Assembly: GCA_023512835.1 (NCBI GenBank)
Contig: CM042092.1
Location: 50,474,400-50,538,399 of the forward strand
Direction of reading: 5' to 3'
Length of the DNA: 64,000 bases
From: Taxillus chinensis
Lineage: Eukaryota > Streptophyta > Magnoliopsida > Santalales > Loranthaceae
Position 1 is the stretch's first letter, and every line of letters starts with the position of its first letter. The translations under genes and the position numbers were made by a program. The notes under the pieces were generated by a model. It was given only the letters and a program-made list of their open reading frames with translations. It did no database searches and was not told where the DNA came from. Below, piece after piece: positions 1 to 8,540 of this stretch.

Positions 1-1755
1 CACAATCATAAACTATGGTGCCACCTGAAACAAAACCATCCAACGGTTTAGATGTACTAATAGGATATAGGTTGGTTAGTTTTGGAGTGTAGTCCGGAGG
101 GCACTCAGTAGCTGGAGCAGTGGAAGTGGATTCGGATCCTAGGCCAGGTTTGACTCGGATATTGTCAGGATCAGTTCTAAATGTAGAGGCTATTTCTCCG
201 GATTTTAGCCATTTACAATTTATTTCCTTTTCCTTCTCAAGTTCAATCTCGAGTCTTTTAAGATTTACATTCATGCCTGTGAGGTTGGTATTCAGTAGGT
301 GATTCTCAGCTCTTAGGTCGTGATACCAAACCTCCCTGCTTCGGTAGTCAGCTATGTCCTTTTCAAGTTTAGAAACAGTAAGTTCTAGGCATTTAGTTTG
401 ACCACTCATATTTTGATACATTTGAGTAATTATTAATCTCTCATTCTTTTCATTATCACGTTCCTTAGTAAGAGATTCTAGTTTACTCAAGAGCTCAAAG
501 ATAGAAGGTACCTCAGCGTTTGCCATGAGGCAGACGTTCGCCTTTTCCATTGGTTGGTCGTCTGAAGATTCCTCTTCTTCTTCCGAGCCACTGTTGTTTT
601 TTGAGACGAATGCCTTCCTCTTCATTTTGCTGTTGTCTGAGGTGGAGCGTCGGGGTTTAACCTTGTCATCCTTGTCGGCCATCTTGGGTTTGGATCTACA
701 GCCCTTGGCCCAATGACCAGGTTTCCCGCAATTGTAGCAGTCTTGGGATGTCGACTTCGACCGCTCCTTCCTTCTTGAGGATGAGGAAGAACCTCTTCTG
801 AATCCTTTTCTGCTTTTCCGCAGAAATCGTGTGAAGAATTTCACCAGGAGTGCTATTTCTTCTTCCATGTCCGAGTCATAGTTTTCTGACTCTTCTGTAT
901 TATCCTCTGTCAGCATGCTTGGTCCAGCCGTAGCCTTAAGAGCTACCCCCTTTTCTTTCTGAGCTATCTTCTCGTCTTGGTCAGTGTATTTGAATCTGAT
1001 CTCTCATGAGTCCGTAGCTCTCCATATAGCTCTTCAAGGGGAGCATACTGCCAGTTGTCTTTGGATTGCACCTGGAGCTGTTTGGAGTAATAGCGATCCG
1101 GCAAGGAACGAAAGAACTTGTTATTTATTTGGAACTGAGTGTAGTGCTCATTGACAATTTTCAATTCCAGGATGAGCTTGCCGAATCGCCGATAGATACT
1201 CTCCAGGGATTCGCCAAGTTTGTGGTTGAAGCTCTCAAAGTTCTGTCTAAGAGCGCAAATGACGTTCTGCATCTGGGACTGACTTCCTTCATATAGAATA
1301 GTCAATTTGTCCCACACAGCTTTTGTTGTCGTGCAGCCCTGGACGTCCGTGAAAGCCTCTGGATCCAAGGACGATGTCACATAAGCTAGAGCCTTTTCAC
1401 TGGCGTATTGCCAGGCTCTTTCATTGTGAGTGAGTTCAGCATCAGTCTTTGGCCTCCTGACCCCATTTTCTCCGATGGTCATCGGAATGGGAAGCTCCTG
1501 ATAAAGACAAGGCCACATTAGATGATCATGACAGGTCATGAACATCTTCATGCGAGGTTTCCACTGGGAGAAAAGCTCTGGTGTGAACTTTGGCGGTTTG
1601 CTTAAAGTGTAGCCTGAACTCCGTGGTTGAGGAGCAGCGGAAGCAACAGGTTGAGGTGGATCAATATTTTCATTGCTGCTTCGGTTGTGAAGGGGCTCTT
1701 GAGCTCCCCCGGAGTTAAGGCGGGTATTGAATAGCATGCTGCTTTCTTCGGCCAT
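1..1755 (-). pseudogene. gag: gag of copia element B (one frameshift, runs off window)
   Basis: Copia-type capsid polyprotein. The start is taken at the ATG at 1755 (MAEESSML), which element G shares; an in-frame upstream ATG at 1815 lies in the PBS region and is unlikely to be used. The UBN2/gag-like helical region covers roughly residues 50-260. The frame breaks near 1000, just after the segment reading ELRTHE, and gag continues in another frame. A CCHC zinc knuckle (C-x2-C-x4-H-x4-C) lies at 698-739, followed by an acidic Glu/Ser stretch and a long charged, coiled-coil-like stretch at about 150-520. Apart from the frameshift it is nearly intact, so B looks less decayed than A. Its role in the family is to form the particle and bind genomic RNA. 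Confidence 0.85.
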
Positions 1756-1801
1756 TGTTAAGTTAAGAGGGAGTGAGGGATCTCTACGAGCAGGTAGAAC
1801 T

Positions 1802-1814
1802 TGCTCTGATACCA
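1802..1814 (-). other. Primer-binding site of element B (initiator tRNA-Met)
   Basis: On the minus strand it reads TGGTATCAGAGCA, complementary to the 3' end of plant initiator tRNA-Met. It is two bases inside the LTR edge (1817), as in A and G, and marks the start of minus-strand DNA synthesis. Confidence 0.9.
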
Positions 1815-1816
1815 CT

Positions 1817-3125
1817 TGTTGGTCCCGGAGAGCCTAAAGGGGGGGGGGGGGTGAATAGGCTCTTTAAAAATTCTTTCTCTCTCTTAATAGCTTAGACACT
1901 CACTCTGGTTAAACGGATAAAATCAGTGCGGAAGATTAACCAGGTAGTGGAAGTATGTTGCTTTATTATCTGAAGATAATTACAACAAAGCAAAACAACG
2001 TTTTAGCTGATTACAACACAACACTCTGTTATAGTTACACACACTTGGCAGTGAATCTCTATGTTTGGCTCTTTACAAGATATACGGTTATGAGTGTATA
2101 AGTACAAGTAAGCACGCGCATATTAATTTATATTGCTTCAGGCATATATATAGACATCCTAGAAATCTATCCTGGAACTCCATTTTCCGAGCAGTGTGGA
2201 GCATTAAAGTTCTTCATCGGAAAATGCTGAAGCTTTAACTGCTGCAGATGTGGAGCTCGAAATATTGGAAGCATAAGTTGTAATGAATTCTTTGCTTGAT
2301 TCCAATTGCATTTGAGACTGCGTCCACTTCTCCGTGTGTTCCACGTGTCAGACAATTTAGGTATTCAATGAGTTTGTCTTACATCGGGACGTAGCGAGCT
2401 GCTAGCATTAATTGCGGCTTGGAGAGATGAAGCAGCGTCTTCTTGGTCCATTGCAAGGTTCCTTAATCCACATGAACGAAGCTCGGATCCTTATTCCGTA
2501 TCAGTGATTGCTTACTCCGTATGAATAAAGTCCTGGAATCCTTATTCCGTGTCAGCGCTTCCTTACTCCGCATGAGTAGTGGTTCGGAGAGCTTACTCCG
2601 CATCAACACTTCCTTACTCCGCATGAGTAATGGTTCGGATTCCTTATTCTGCATTTGATGTCCTTACTCCGCAACAGTTGCCCTTACTCCGCTCGAATGA
2701 CAGACTCGGATTTCTGCATCCGTGTCTTCTTTTCCTTAGTCCGGTTGGAGTGGCAACTTCGATTCTTTCTCTCTCACAAGTCTCTTTTACTCCGTGCAAG
2801 ATGTAGACTCAGGAACTTACTCCGCATTAATTGACGTAATCTAGTTAAGTGTTAGACGCGGGTTCCTAGTCGTTTTGTCAAGTGTTTAATCAGCACGAAG
2901 GGTCCTTACTTCGGATGATGACTTGGTTATATACCAAGTGAATGACGATACTCAAGATGATCCGGATCAGGATTATGTATCCTGTCCTTTGCTTTGTACT
3001 CACATGAGTAGGTCCAGATTTAGAGTTAACTCATCTGCACAGACTTAATGGTAAACATGAAACATCTCGAGTCAAATTACATAGGGTTTGTTCTGCATTA
3101 TCCAAATTCTTGGTTTGATCCAACG
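1817..3125 (-). repeat. 5' LTR of copia element B
   Basis: It is 1309 bp and begins at the PBS side with TGTTGGTCCC. Its inner edge has a run of 13 G (1839-1851) before GTGAATAGGC; in element G the same place has only a short C run before TAGGCTCC. From about 2455 to 2840 it holds a degenerate array of the decamer CCTTACTCCG (CGGAGTAAGG in LTR sense), spaced about 25-45 bp, the hallmark of this LTR family. The far end ends GATCCAACG, matching the TGTTGGATC start of the G LTRs apart from the terminal base. Confidence 0.85.
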
Positions 3126-4175
3126 GATATAGAGTTTTTTCTTCCAAGACTTGGAAAAGTTATAACTTTAAGTGAAATTAAAGTGGATGAAAATTGGAAG
3201 AAGAATGTAATCCAGGATGAGAATCCAGATTTTGAAGTAGCAGAACCTCAGATGGAAGAAGAGACTGAGCATGAAAAGGAAAAGAAAGATGAGGACACAC
3301 ACTCAAAGAAGTCTGATGAAGAAGAGAAGCAAGAATCCAGCCCTGGAGAAAATTCAACTAAAAAGACCAAGAGGACATGGTCCAGTGTGCATAAGAAGGA
3401 TCAGATTCTTGGTGATCCACAAGCAGTTGTAACTACCAGGAGAAGGTTTACAAGGGCTGCTGCACTTCTCTCTCAGATAGAGCCCAAAATAGTTGGAGAA
3501 GCAGTAAAGGATAAAGCTTGGGTCACAACAATGAATGATGAGCTGGACCAAATTGAAAAGAACAAGACATGGGAGTTGGTTCCTAGACCAAAGAGTAAAA
3601 ATGTCATCGGAACAAAGTGGGTGTTCAGGAATAAACTGAATGAAGATGGCAAGATTATTAGGAACAAGGCTAGACTGGTATGCAAGGGATACTCTGAGAT
3701 TGAGGGTATAGATGTAGATGAAACATTTGCACCAGTGGCAAGGCTAGAAACGAAAAAGTTGTTTCTTGCATTGGCAGCACACAAGAGATTCAAAGTCTAT
3801 CAAATGGACGTGAAGTCTGCATTTCTGAATGGCTTGCTAAAAGAGGAAGTTTACATTGAGCAAACAGATGGAGTACAGATTGATGATGATGAGACACATG
3901 TGTGCAGGTTAAAGAAAGCCTTGTATGGCCTGAAGCAAGCTCCTAGGGCATGGTACAACCAATTGGATGGGTATCTATAGAAGATGAATTTTAGTAGAGG
4001 AATAGTGGATCATAATTTATATATATTGAATTCAGATAGAGGTCAGCTGGTTACCATAGTCTATGTAGATGACATCATATTCGGAGGAAGTCACTCAGGA
4101 TTTTGTGAAGAATTTGCTAAGAAAATGAGTGATGAATTTGAAATGTCTCTCATAAGTGAGTTAACATACTTCTAA
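3126..4175 (+). pseudogene. pol: Reverse transcriptase fragment of copia element C
   Basis: The frame open from 3048 begins in antisense LTR sequence of B; true pol starts at 3126. It shows an acidic, Lys/Glu-rich linker, then the copia RT core with [32 protein letters not shown] and [20 protein letters not shown] at 3978-3980 interrupts the frame, which then goes on to the catalytic motif YVDDIIFGG around 4060-4090 and ends at ELTYF (4175). After that the sequence no longer matches copia RT. It is diverged from the RTs of A, G and D ([10 protein letters not shown] rather than [10 protein letters not shown]), so it belongs to a different copia family. Confidence 0.85.
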
Positions 4176-4677
4176 CATACTTCTTGGGAATACAGTCCCG
4201 GACCGATAAAGGATCTTATCAGGCACGTGTAGACCCGTCTTGAGTTAGGAATCTTTCTATCACAAAGACAAGTATGCCAAAGGAAGATGCAGACCCAGTA
4301 TGGGAGTGAACTGATATGGGTCATTCACAAGAAAGGGGACTTTGAGTTGCTGTTGGAACCCCAATGGCCCTTTTTTTACAGTTGCAAATTACACATAGAT
4401 CAGGAAGGCACAAGTGTAAATCAAAGAGTATCGAGGTATGATTGGAAGCCTCTTATACCGCACTCTCCTCTGTTTAGACCTTATCTAATGCAAAGCCAGT
4501 GTGTCAAGCAAGTAGATATCAAGTCGATCCCATTGAAGGAGTCTCATGTTTTGAAATCTCCGCGACCAGCCACTTGTATGTGCGGTTCAAGTGAATTCTT
4601 AGATACCTACAAGGTTCCCACCATTCGGAAATGTTGACTGTTGGTATCCATCTAGGGATTCAATTGAGTTATAGGCT

Positions 4678-4678
<1 letters not shown>
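4176..4678. other. Unassigned stretch inside element C
   Basis: About 500 bp between the broken RT and the first poly-C run, where the rest of RT and the start of RNase H would be expected. I see no copia motif and no long reading frame of known type. Near 4580-4600 there is a small hairpin (CACTTG paired with CAAGTG around TATGTGCGGTT) that faintly recalls a group II intron tip, but I cannot support that identification. Origin unknown. Confidence 0.4.
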
Positions 4679-4714
<36 letters not shown>

Positions 4715-4908
4715 TTTGGCCGACTGGTCCCGAGTTCGGTGAGCACTTAAGTCTACACCCATTCCGAGGGTAGATGTGGCCCAGATGGTTGACCATACGA
4801 CTCGGGTGGAATGTTGCATTGGTGTCCAGCCCCGAGTCCTGCCGGTGCGGGTCGTTTTATCTGGGTTCAAAGTGTGTTGCATGGTTGAGCCATAAACGGG
4901 AGTAATGT

Positions 4909-4971
<63 letters not shown>

Positions 4972-5126
4972 TTAGCGGTAGGTGAAGGCGGGGCAGCCCC
5001 AGGAAATGTGTTGATTTTTTTTTTTTTTTTTTTTTGGCTTCCCGGGGTTTTTCCACCCCCCGGGTACCTTAATAAATGAGTGTTGTCAATTTGTGTTTGT
5101 GTGCATGTTTGACCCCCCCCCCCCCC

Positions 5127-5160
<34 letters not shown>

Positions 5161-5287
5161 ACTCAAGTGGTATGGATGCATACTCAATAATGTCAGGACT
5201 TGGGAGTGAATGTGGAGTTACCTATCAATATTTGGTGTGACAACTAACACAGGCCCCTGCCGCCCCCCCCCCCCCCCCCCCCCCCCC
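4679..5287. repeat. Cluster of long poly-C runs (and one poly-T)
   Basis: C runs lie at 4679-4714 (36), 4913-4968 (56), 5113-5160 (48, with one T) and 5263-5287 (25); a T run of 21 lies at 5015-5035. The last two C runs interrupt one recognisable RNase H reading frame. The pieces between the first three runs have different origins (a gypsy LTR fragment at 4715-4912, an unknown piece at 4969-5112). Such homopolymers are rare in plant DNA and are typical of poly-G sequencing artefacts, although a true G-quadruplex-forming insertion cannot be excluded. Confidence 0.8.
4715..4912 (+). repeat. Gypsy LTR fragment between poly-C runs
   Basis: The stretch resembles, in reverse complement, about 57670-57790 of the element F LTR. 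Shared blocks include AAGTCTACACCCATTCC, GGTTGACCATAC and GTTGCATTGGTGTC. It is therefore a piece of a gypsy LTR in plus orientation, bounded on both sides by poly-C runs, and has no relation to the copia element around it. Confidence 0.7.
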
Positions 5288-5510
5288 GAGTGCAATTCAT
5301 ATTAGCAGGAATCCCGTTCAGCATTCAAAGACCAAGCATATCGACTACCGATACCACTACATCAAAGAACAAGTGGAGGAGGGCACTGTGCAACTAGTGT
5401 ATGTCCCCACGCAGGAACAGACTGCAGATATTCTCACCAAACCTCTTTCCATTGAGATGTTTGATAGGCACCAAAGCAGGCTGTCTGTACAGCTACCTCC
5501 TCCCGCGTAA
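5161..5510 (+). pseudogene. pol: RNase H C-terminus of copia element C, split by poly-C
   Basis: The frame before the last C run reads VVWMH, then QDLGVNVELPINIWCDN (about 5165-5247). After the C run it resumes as IHISRNPVQHSKTKHIDYRYHY and ends [16 protein letters not shown], with a stop at 5508-5510. This is the conserved copia RNase H/pol C-terminus: KTKHID, then ADILTKPL. About 40 bp containing 25 C interrupts the codons between CDN and IHI. Family RNase H degrades the RNA strand of the RNA-DNA hybrid during reverse transcription. Confidence 0.85.
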
Positions 5511-5551
5511 GGCATCAGTGGGGTCTCCCCCTCTTTCTTTGCAATTGGTTG

Positions 5552-5680
5552 GCAAAGGGGGAGAAGAGAGTACTCTGTCTAGGGGGAGCACACAGTGGAG
5601 GACTGGAGGAGTTCAGGGGGAGTGGTTCGAACGGTTTGCGCATTTTGTCTGTTGCCAACAATTCCAAAGGGGGAGGTTAT
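5552..5680 (+). other. Four PPT-like purine tracts of element C
   Basis: GGGGGAG occurs near 5556, 5581, 5614 and 5669, the last as AAAGGGGGAGG just before the LTR start at 5681. The last copy is the likely plus-strand primer. Multiplied polypurine tracts upstream of the 3' LTR are, to my knowledge, described for Sirevirus copia elements. Confidence 0.65.
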
Positions 5681-5745
5681 TGTTCCCGCGAGGTTGAGTT
5701 GTCATTGTTGTCAACATGTTGCCGGAATCGAAGAATTGTACTTGG
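5681..5745 (+). repeat. Start of 3' LTR of element C (truncated)
   Basis: It begins TGTTCCCGCG three bases after the last purine tract, the usual spacing. It is lost at about 5740-5750, where the sequence becomes homologous (reverse complement) to the tail region downstream of ORF-X in element G (34491-34570). No second copy is in the window, so the LTR identity rests on its position only. Confidence 0.5.
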
Positions 5746-5828
5746 TTGGATAACAAACAGACAAGAAATTACACCCATTTTCATTGATCAACAATAAAGT
5801 ACAATTCTGCCTTTATACAAAATTTTCA

Positions 5829-8540
5829 TTAAGGTACATAACGCTTACTATACTTGAAGATCATCATTGTAGCCTTCTCTCTAAGCTCCATTGTCTACTC
5901 CATTGTGTAGGCTTGGATACTGTTCCAGTTTTTATCCACCTTGACAATAGATTTGATAAAGAAACAGACAAAGGCTCCGCAGCTATCTCCATTAGGCTGT
6001 TGTGGCACTAGCTTCTTGCCTCGGACCGTCGCCTTCATCTTTTCAGTTGGACCCAACGGAGTTAGGCCCCTTTCTTCATAAAGCCCCGATTGCTTTATGG
6101 CTTCTGTCAGATGAATACGCAGAGGCTCAAATTGATTCTTTCTAACATTTTGCTCCACAATTTGATGAGAATCAATTAGAATCAGCTGCTTGGACGAAAT
6201 CATAAAGACAACCAGCATGAAGTGCGGCGTCATGACCCGATATGGAATGAGAACAGATTGAAGAGTCTTCCAGGGAGTGCTATCTTCAGCAGTTCCGTTA
6301 ATAAAGGTCTGAATATCGGCTAAGTCTGGAAGATATCATTCATTCCAACAAGGCAAGATATCAAACATGTGCCTGTCCTTGTATAGGGAAGAAAACAGCC
6401 TCATTTCCATTTTAACTGCCAGCGAGAAGTTGTCTATGTCTTCTGTGGTGAGCAGACCCGTCTCAGAACGAATAGTCCTTATGTCTTGTGGAGAGAAGGG
6501 GTACAACTCGGATAGACATCTTCTCTCAGCATTTGACGTGGCATACCTGGCCATAGCATTAAAAACACTTCCATCCTCATCAAGAGGATCAAGATCCGCG
6601 TATGATGGGAGGAAGGTGTCAGCCGCTGCAGATGGAGTGGTCGAAGGAGGAGCTGCACTAGAGGAGCTGGGCTGAGAGAAGCGGCTGCGTTTGGGGATGG
6701 TAACTCCCCGAAGCAGTGAGGATGCAGACTGCTTTTTTTCAGCATGAGAGGAGGATGGTGCAAGAGGATCAGATGACACTTTCTCCCCCGGTTGGGCAGA
6801 TCGGCGAGGGACGGGAGGAGGACGAGCCATCGTGTGGGCCAAGTCCGCAAAAGAGGTGGACAGGGAATGGATGGACGAGGCGACAAGGTCCATCTTTTGC
6901 TCGATGGAGGTGGAAGAGTTGGTTAAGGCGGGGAGGAGTTGGGCACCAAGGGCATCAACCTTAGCGGCGATGGCAGAAATTTGGGTGGTTTGAGCTTGGG
7001 CATGACGGTCCAGCTGAGCAGATAGCACATCATCGGAGTGAACCGTGCCAAAGGAGGCACGTCCAAGCGCTAACTTTGGAGCTTTGGAGGACTCCCCGGT
7101 AGGAATGGGTGCAGGTGTGCGGTGGGTAGAGGAGTCAGTAGGAGTGGAAGGGACATCAGCAGCAGTAGCAGAGGGGGCATCCGTAGCAGCAGAGCCACTT
7201 TGACTAGAGAGGTCAACAACAGGGATGGCATCTGCGGGAGAGGCAGACCGAGCCTTAGCAGGGGAGGGAACCCATGCGTCATGGGCCTTTCCGGAGGAGA
7301 CAGTGAAGGGAACGTCCGGAATGTGAGTAGGCGTAAGAAAGCCATGGTTCAGATTCCAGACGATCATATCCTCCGGGGTGCGTGTGTGTTTGGCATAAAA
7401 CACCTTGAGGTCATTGTCGGGGATGGAGGCTGTACATGGGAGGCTAAAACGGAACCATAGGTCCGTTAGGGTGTCAGCAGAGAGATGGTCAAGGTAGTCT
7501 TGGGGTAGAGGTAGAGGAGGCAGAGGAGCTTCTAGAGAAGATTCTGGGACATCAGCGACGGCAGTGGCAATGGCAGTATCAACTGCAGCAACAACAGCGG
7601 AAGTGGAGGGAGTGGGGACATCCATAGCAGATGGTGCTGGGGAAGCAGCCTTAGGTAAACTGGGCTGAGATGGTCCCACAACCTCAGAGGGGTTGGCATG
7701 GATGCTGTGCTGGGAGGCTCGAGAGATGGAAGGGGCAGCAACAGACCGAATCTGGGAGGACCGGTGAGCAGAGCTGACTTCGGGGGCACGGCTGTCAGAG
7801 GGGTCACCAACCGAGCTGCCTTGTTGTTCCGAGGCAGGAAGAAGGCGGAGAGCAGTAGAGGGACAGCGAGCTGTCATGTTCCCATCAGGCGTAAGGTGGT
7901 GAAGATAATAAGCTTGAGGGAAAGGAACAGCATCATATCGGGCAAAATGGTCCGGATGAAGATGCCGGAAGACAACACTAAGTATCCGCCCAAAAGAATG
8001 ATTCTTTGGACCGTTCTTCAGTAGTCGGAACAAGAAAGTCCCCCAGTCCATCGGGAGACGCTCAAAGACGCCGTACATAGCCAATAGAAGGTCGTATGGG
8101 ACGGAATCCAGAGCAATGGTACGAGCTAGGAGGCAGCGGCTCAATATGGTCGCCATACAACAGTAGCGACCTTGAAAAGACTTCATTTTGTACTCCTTCC
8201 CCTTATAGGAGCAACCCATGGAAACAGCCATTGTCTCAGCATCCGGGTGCTGAGGATCACCAGGAGGGAGGTTGAGAGTGGCGCGAAGGACATCAGGGGT
8301 GATCAAGATGGATTCACCACGGATGTAGGAGATAATGGAGTCGGTGGTGCAGCAGATCCATTGGTAGAACTCAAGGATGTCTTCAATAAGAAGGTCGACA
8401 GGGTTGGAGATTAGGTTCAGGATGTGAGAGGCTTCCAGGAGTGGGCGGAGTTCCAGAAACCAAGCCGGAGGATCGGAGATAGCACGCCAATTAACCAGAT
8501 GGCCGGGGTTAACGTCGGAAAGAGAAGTTTTGGGTGCCAT
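5829..8540 (-). pseudogene. ORF-X: plant-transposon-like domain plus Ulp1-like (C48) protease, element A
   Basis: A frame of 904 codons starting at ATG 8540 (MAPKTSLSDV), broken only by TGA at 6336-6338 (codon 735). Residues about 20-210 (WRAISDPPAW, FYQWICCTTDSI, MDWGTFLFRLL, VFRHLHPDHF) resemble the 'putative plant transposon protein' domain. Residues about 215-600 are Ser/Ala/Pro-rich with a short coiled-coil-like segment (QISAIAAKVDALGAQL). The C-terminus has a Ulp1-like tetrad: His in TPHF (6222-6224), Asp in LIDSHQ (6171-6173), Gln in PQQ and Cys in GDSCGAF (5979-5981). His-Asp spacing is 17 and Gln-Cys 6, as in yeast Ulp1 (H514, D531, Q574, C580). The family cleaves SUMO-type isopeptide bonds; activity and partner here are unknown. 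It lies in sense, downstream of pol, where Sireviruses may carry an env-like ORF. Confidence 0.85.

Larger units (their letters stand above)
1..3125 (-). mobile_element. Copia (Sirevirus-like) element B, 5' part
   Basis: Minus-strand LTR retrotransposon of which the window holds the 5' LTR (1817-3125), the PBS and most of gag; pol and the 3' LTR lie beyond position 1. The LTR and gag are close relatives of those of elements A and G further right. It is inserted between the integrase and reverse-transcriptase parts of plus-strand copia element C: C coding sequence starts immediately at 3126. The outer LTR terminus reads CCAACG instead of the CCAACA expected from the relatives, so the terminal dinucleotide has mutated. 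The TSD cannot be checked because the left end is outside the window. Confidence 0.85.
3126..5745 (+). mobile_element. Copia element C, 3' part, rearranged
   Basis: Plus-strand copia remnant. It holds the integrase-RT linker and RT (3126-4175), a stretch that I cannot assign (4176-4678), a poly-C-rich block with a foreign gypsy LTR fragment, the end of RNase H (5161-5510), a cluster of PPT-like G runs, and the first bases of a 3' LTR from 5681. The left side is cut by element B. The right side stops where sequence homologous to the 3' end of element A begins, around 5740-5750. The repeated GGGGGAG tracts upstream of the LTR fit a Sirevirus-type element. Confidence 0.75.

Noticed and set aside
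1839..1851. G run in the B LTR as an artefact like that at 4679-5287
   Set aside because: G runs occur at the same LTR position beside GTGAATAG in B and D, with shorter C/G runs in A and G, so this is a native feature even if its length is uncertain.
3048..3125. N-terminal extension of the C pol frame ([10 protein letters not shown])
   Set aside because: This part is antisense LTR of element B, not copia coding sequence.
4575..4600. Group II intron or organelle-derived fragment
   Set aside because: Only a short hairpin resembles a domain V tip; no flanking intron structure could be supported.
4652..5162. Gly-rich frames on the minus strand
   Set aside because: They are translations of the poly-C runs and change frame at every run; not genes.
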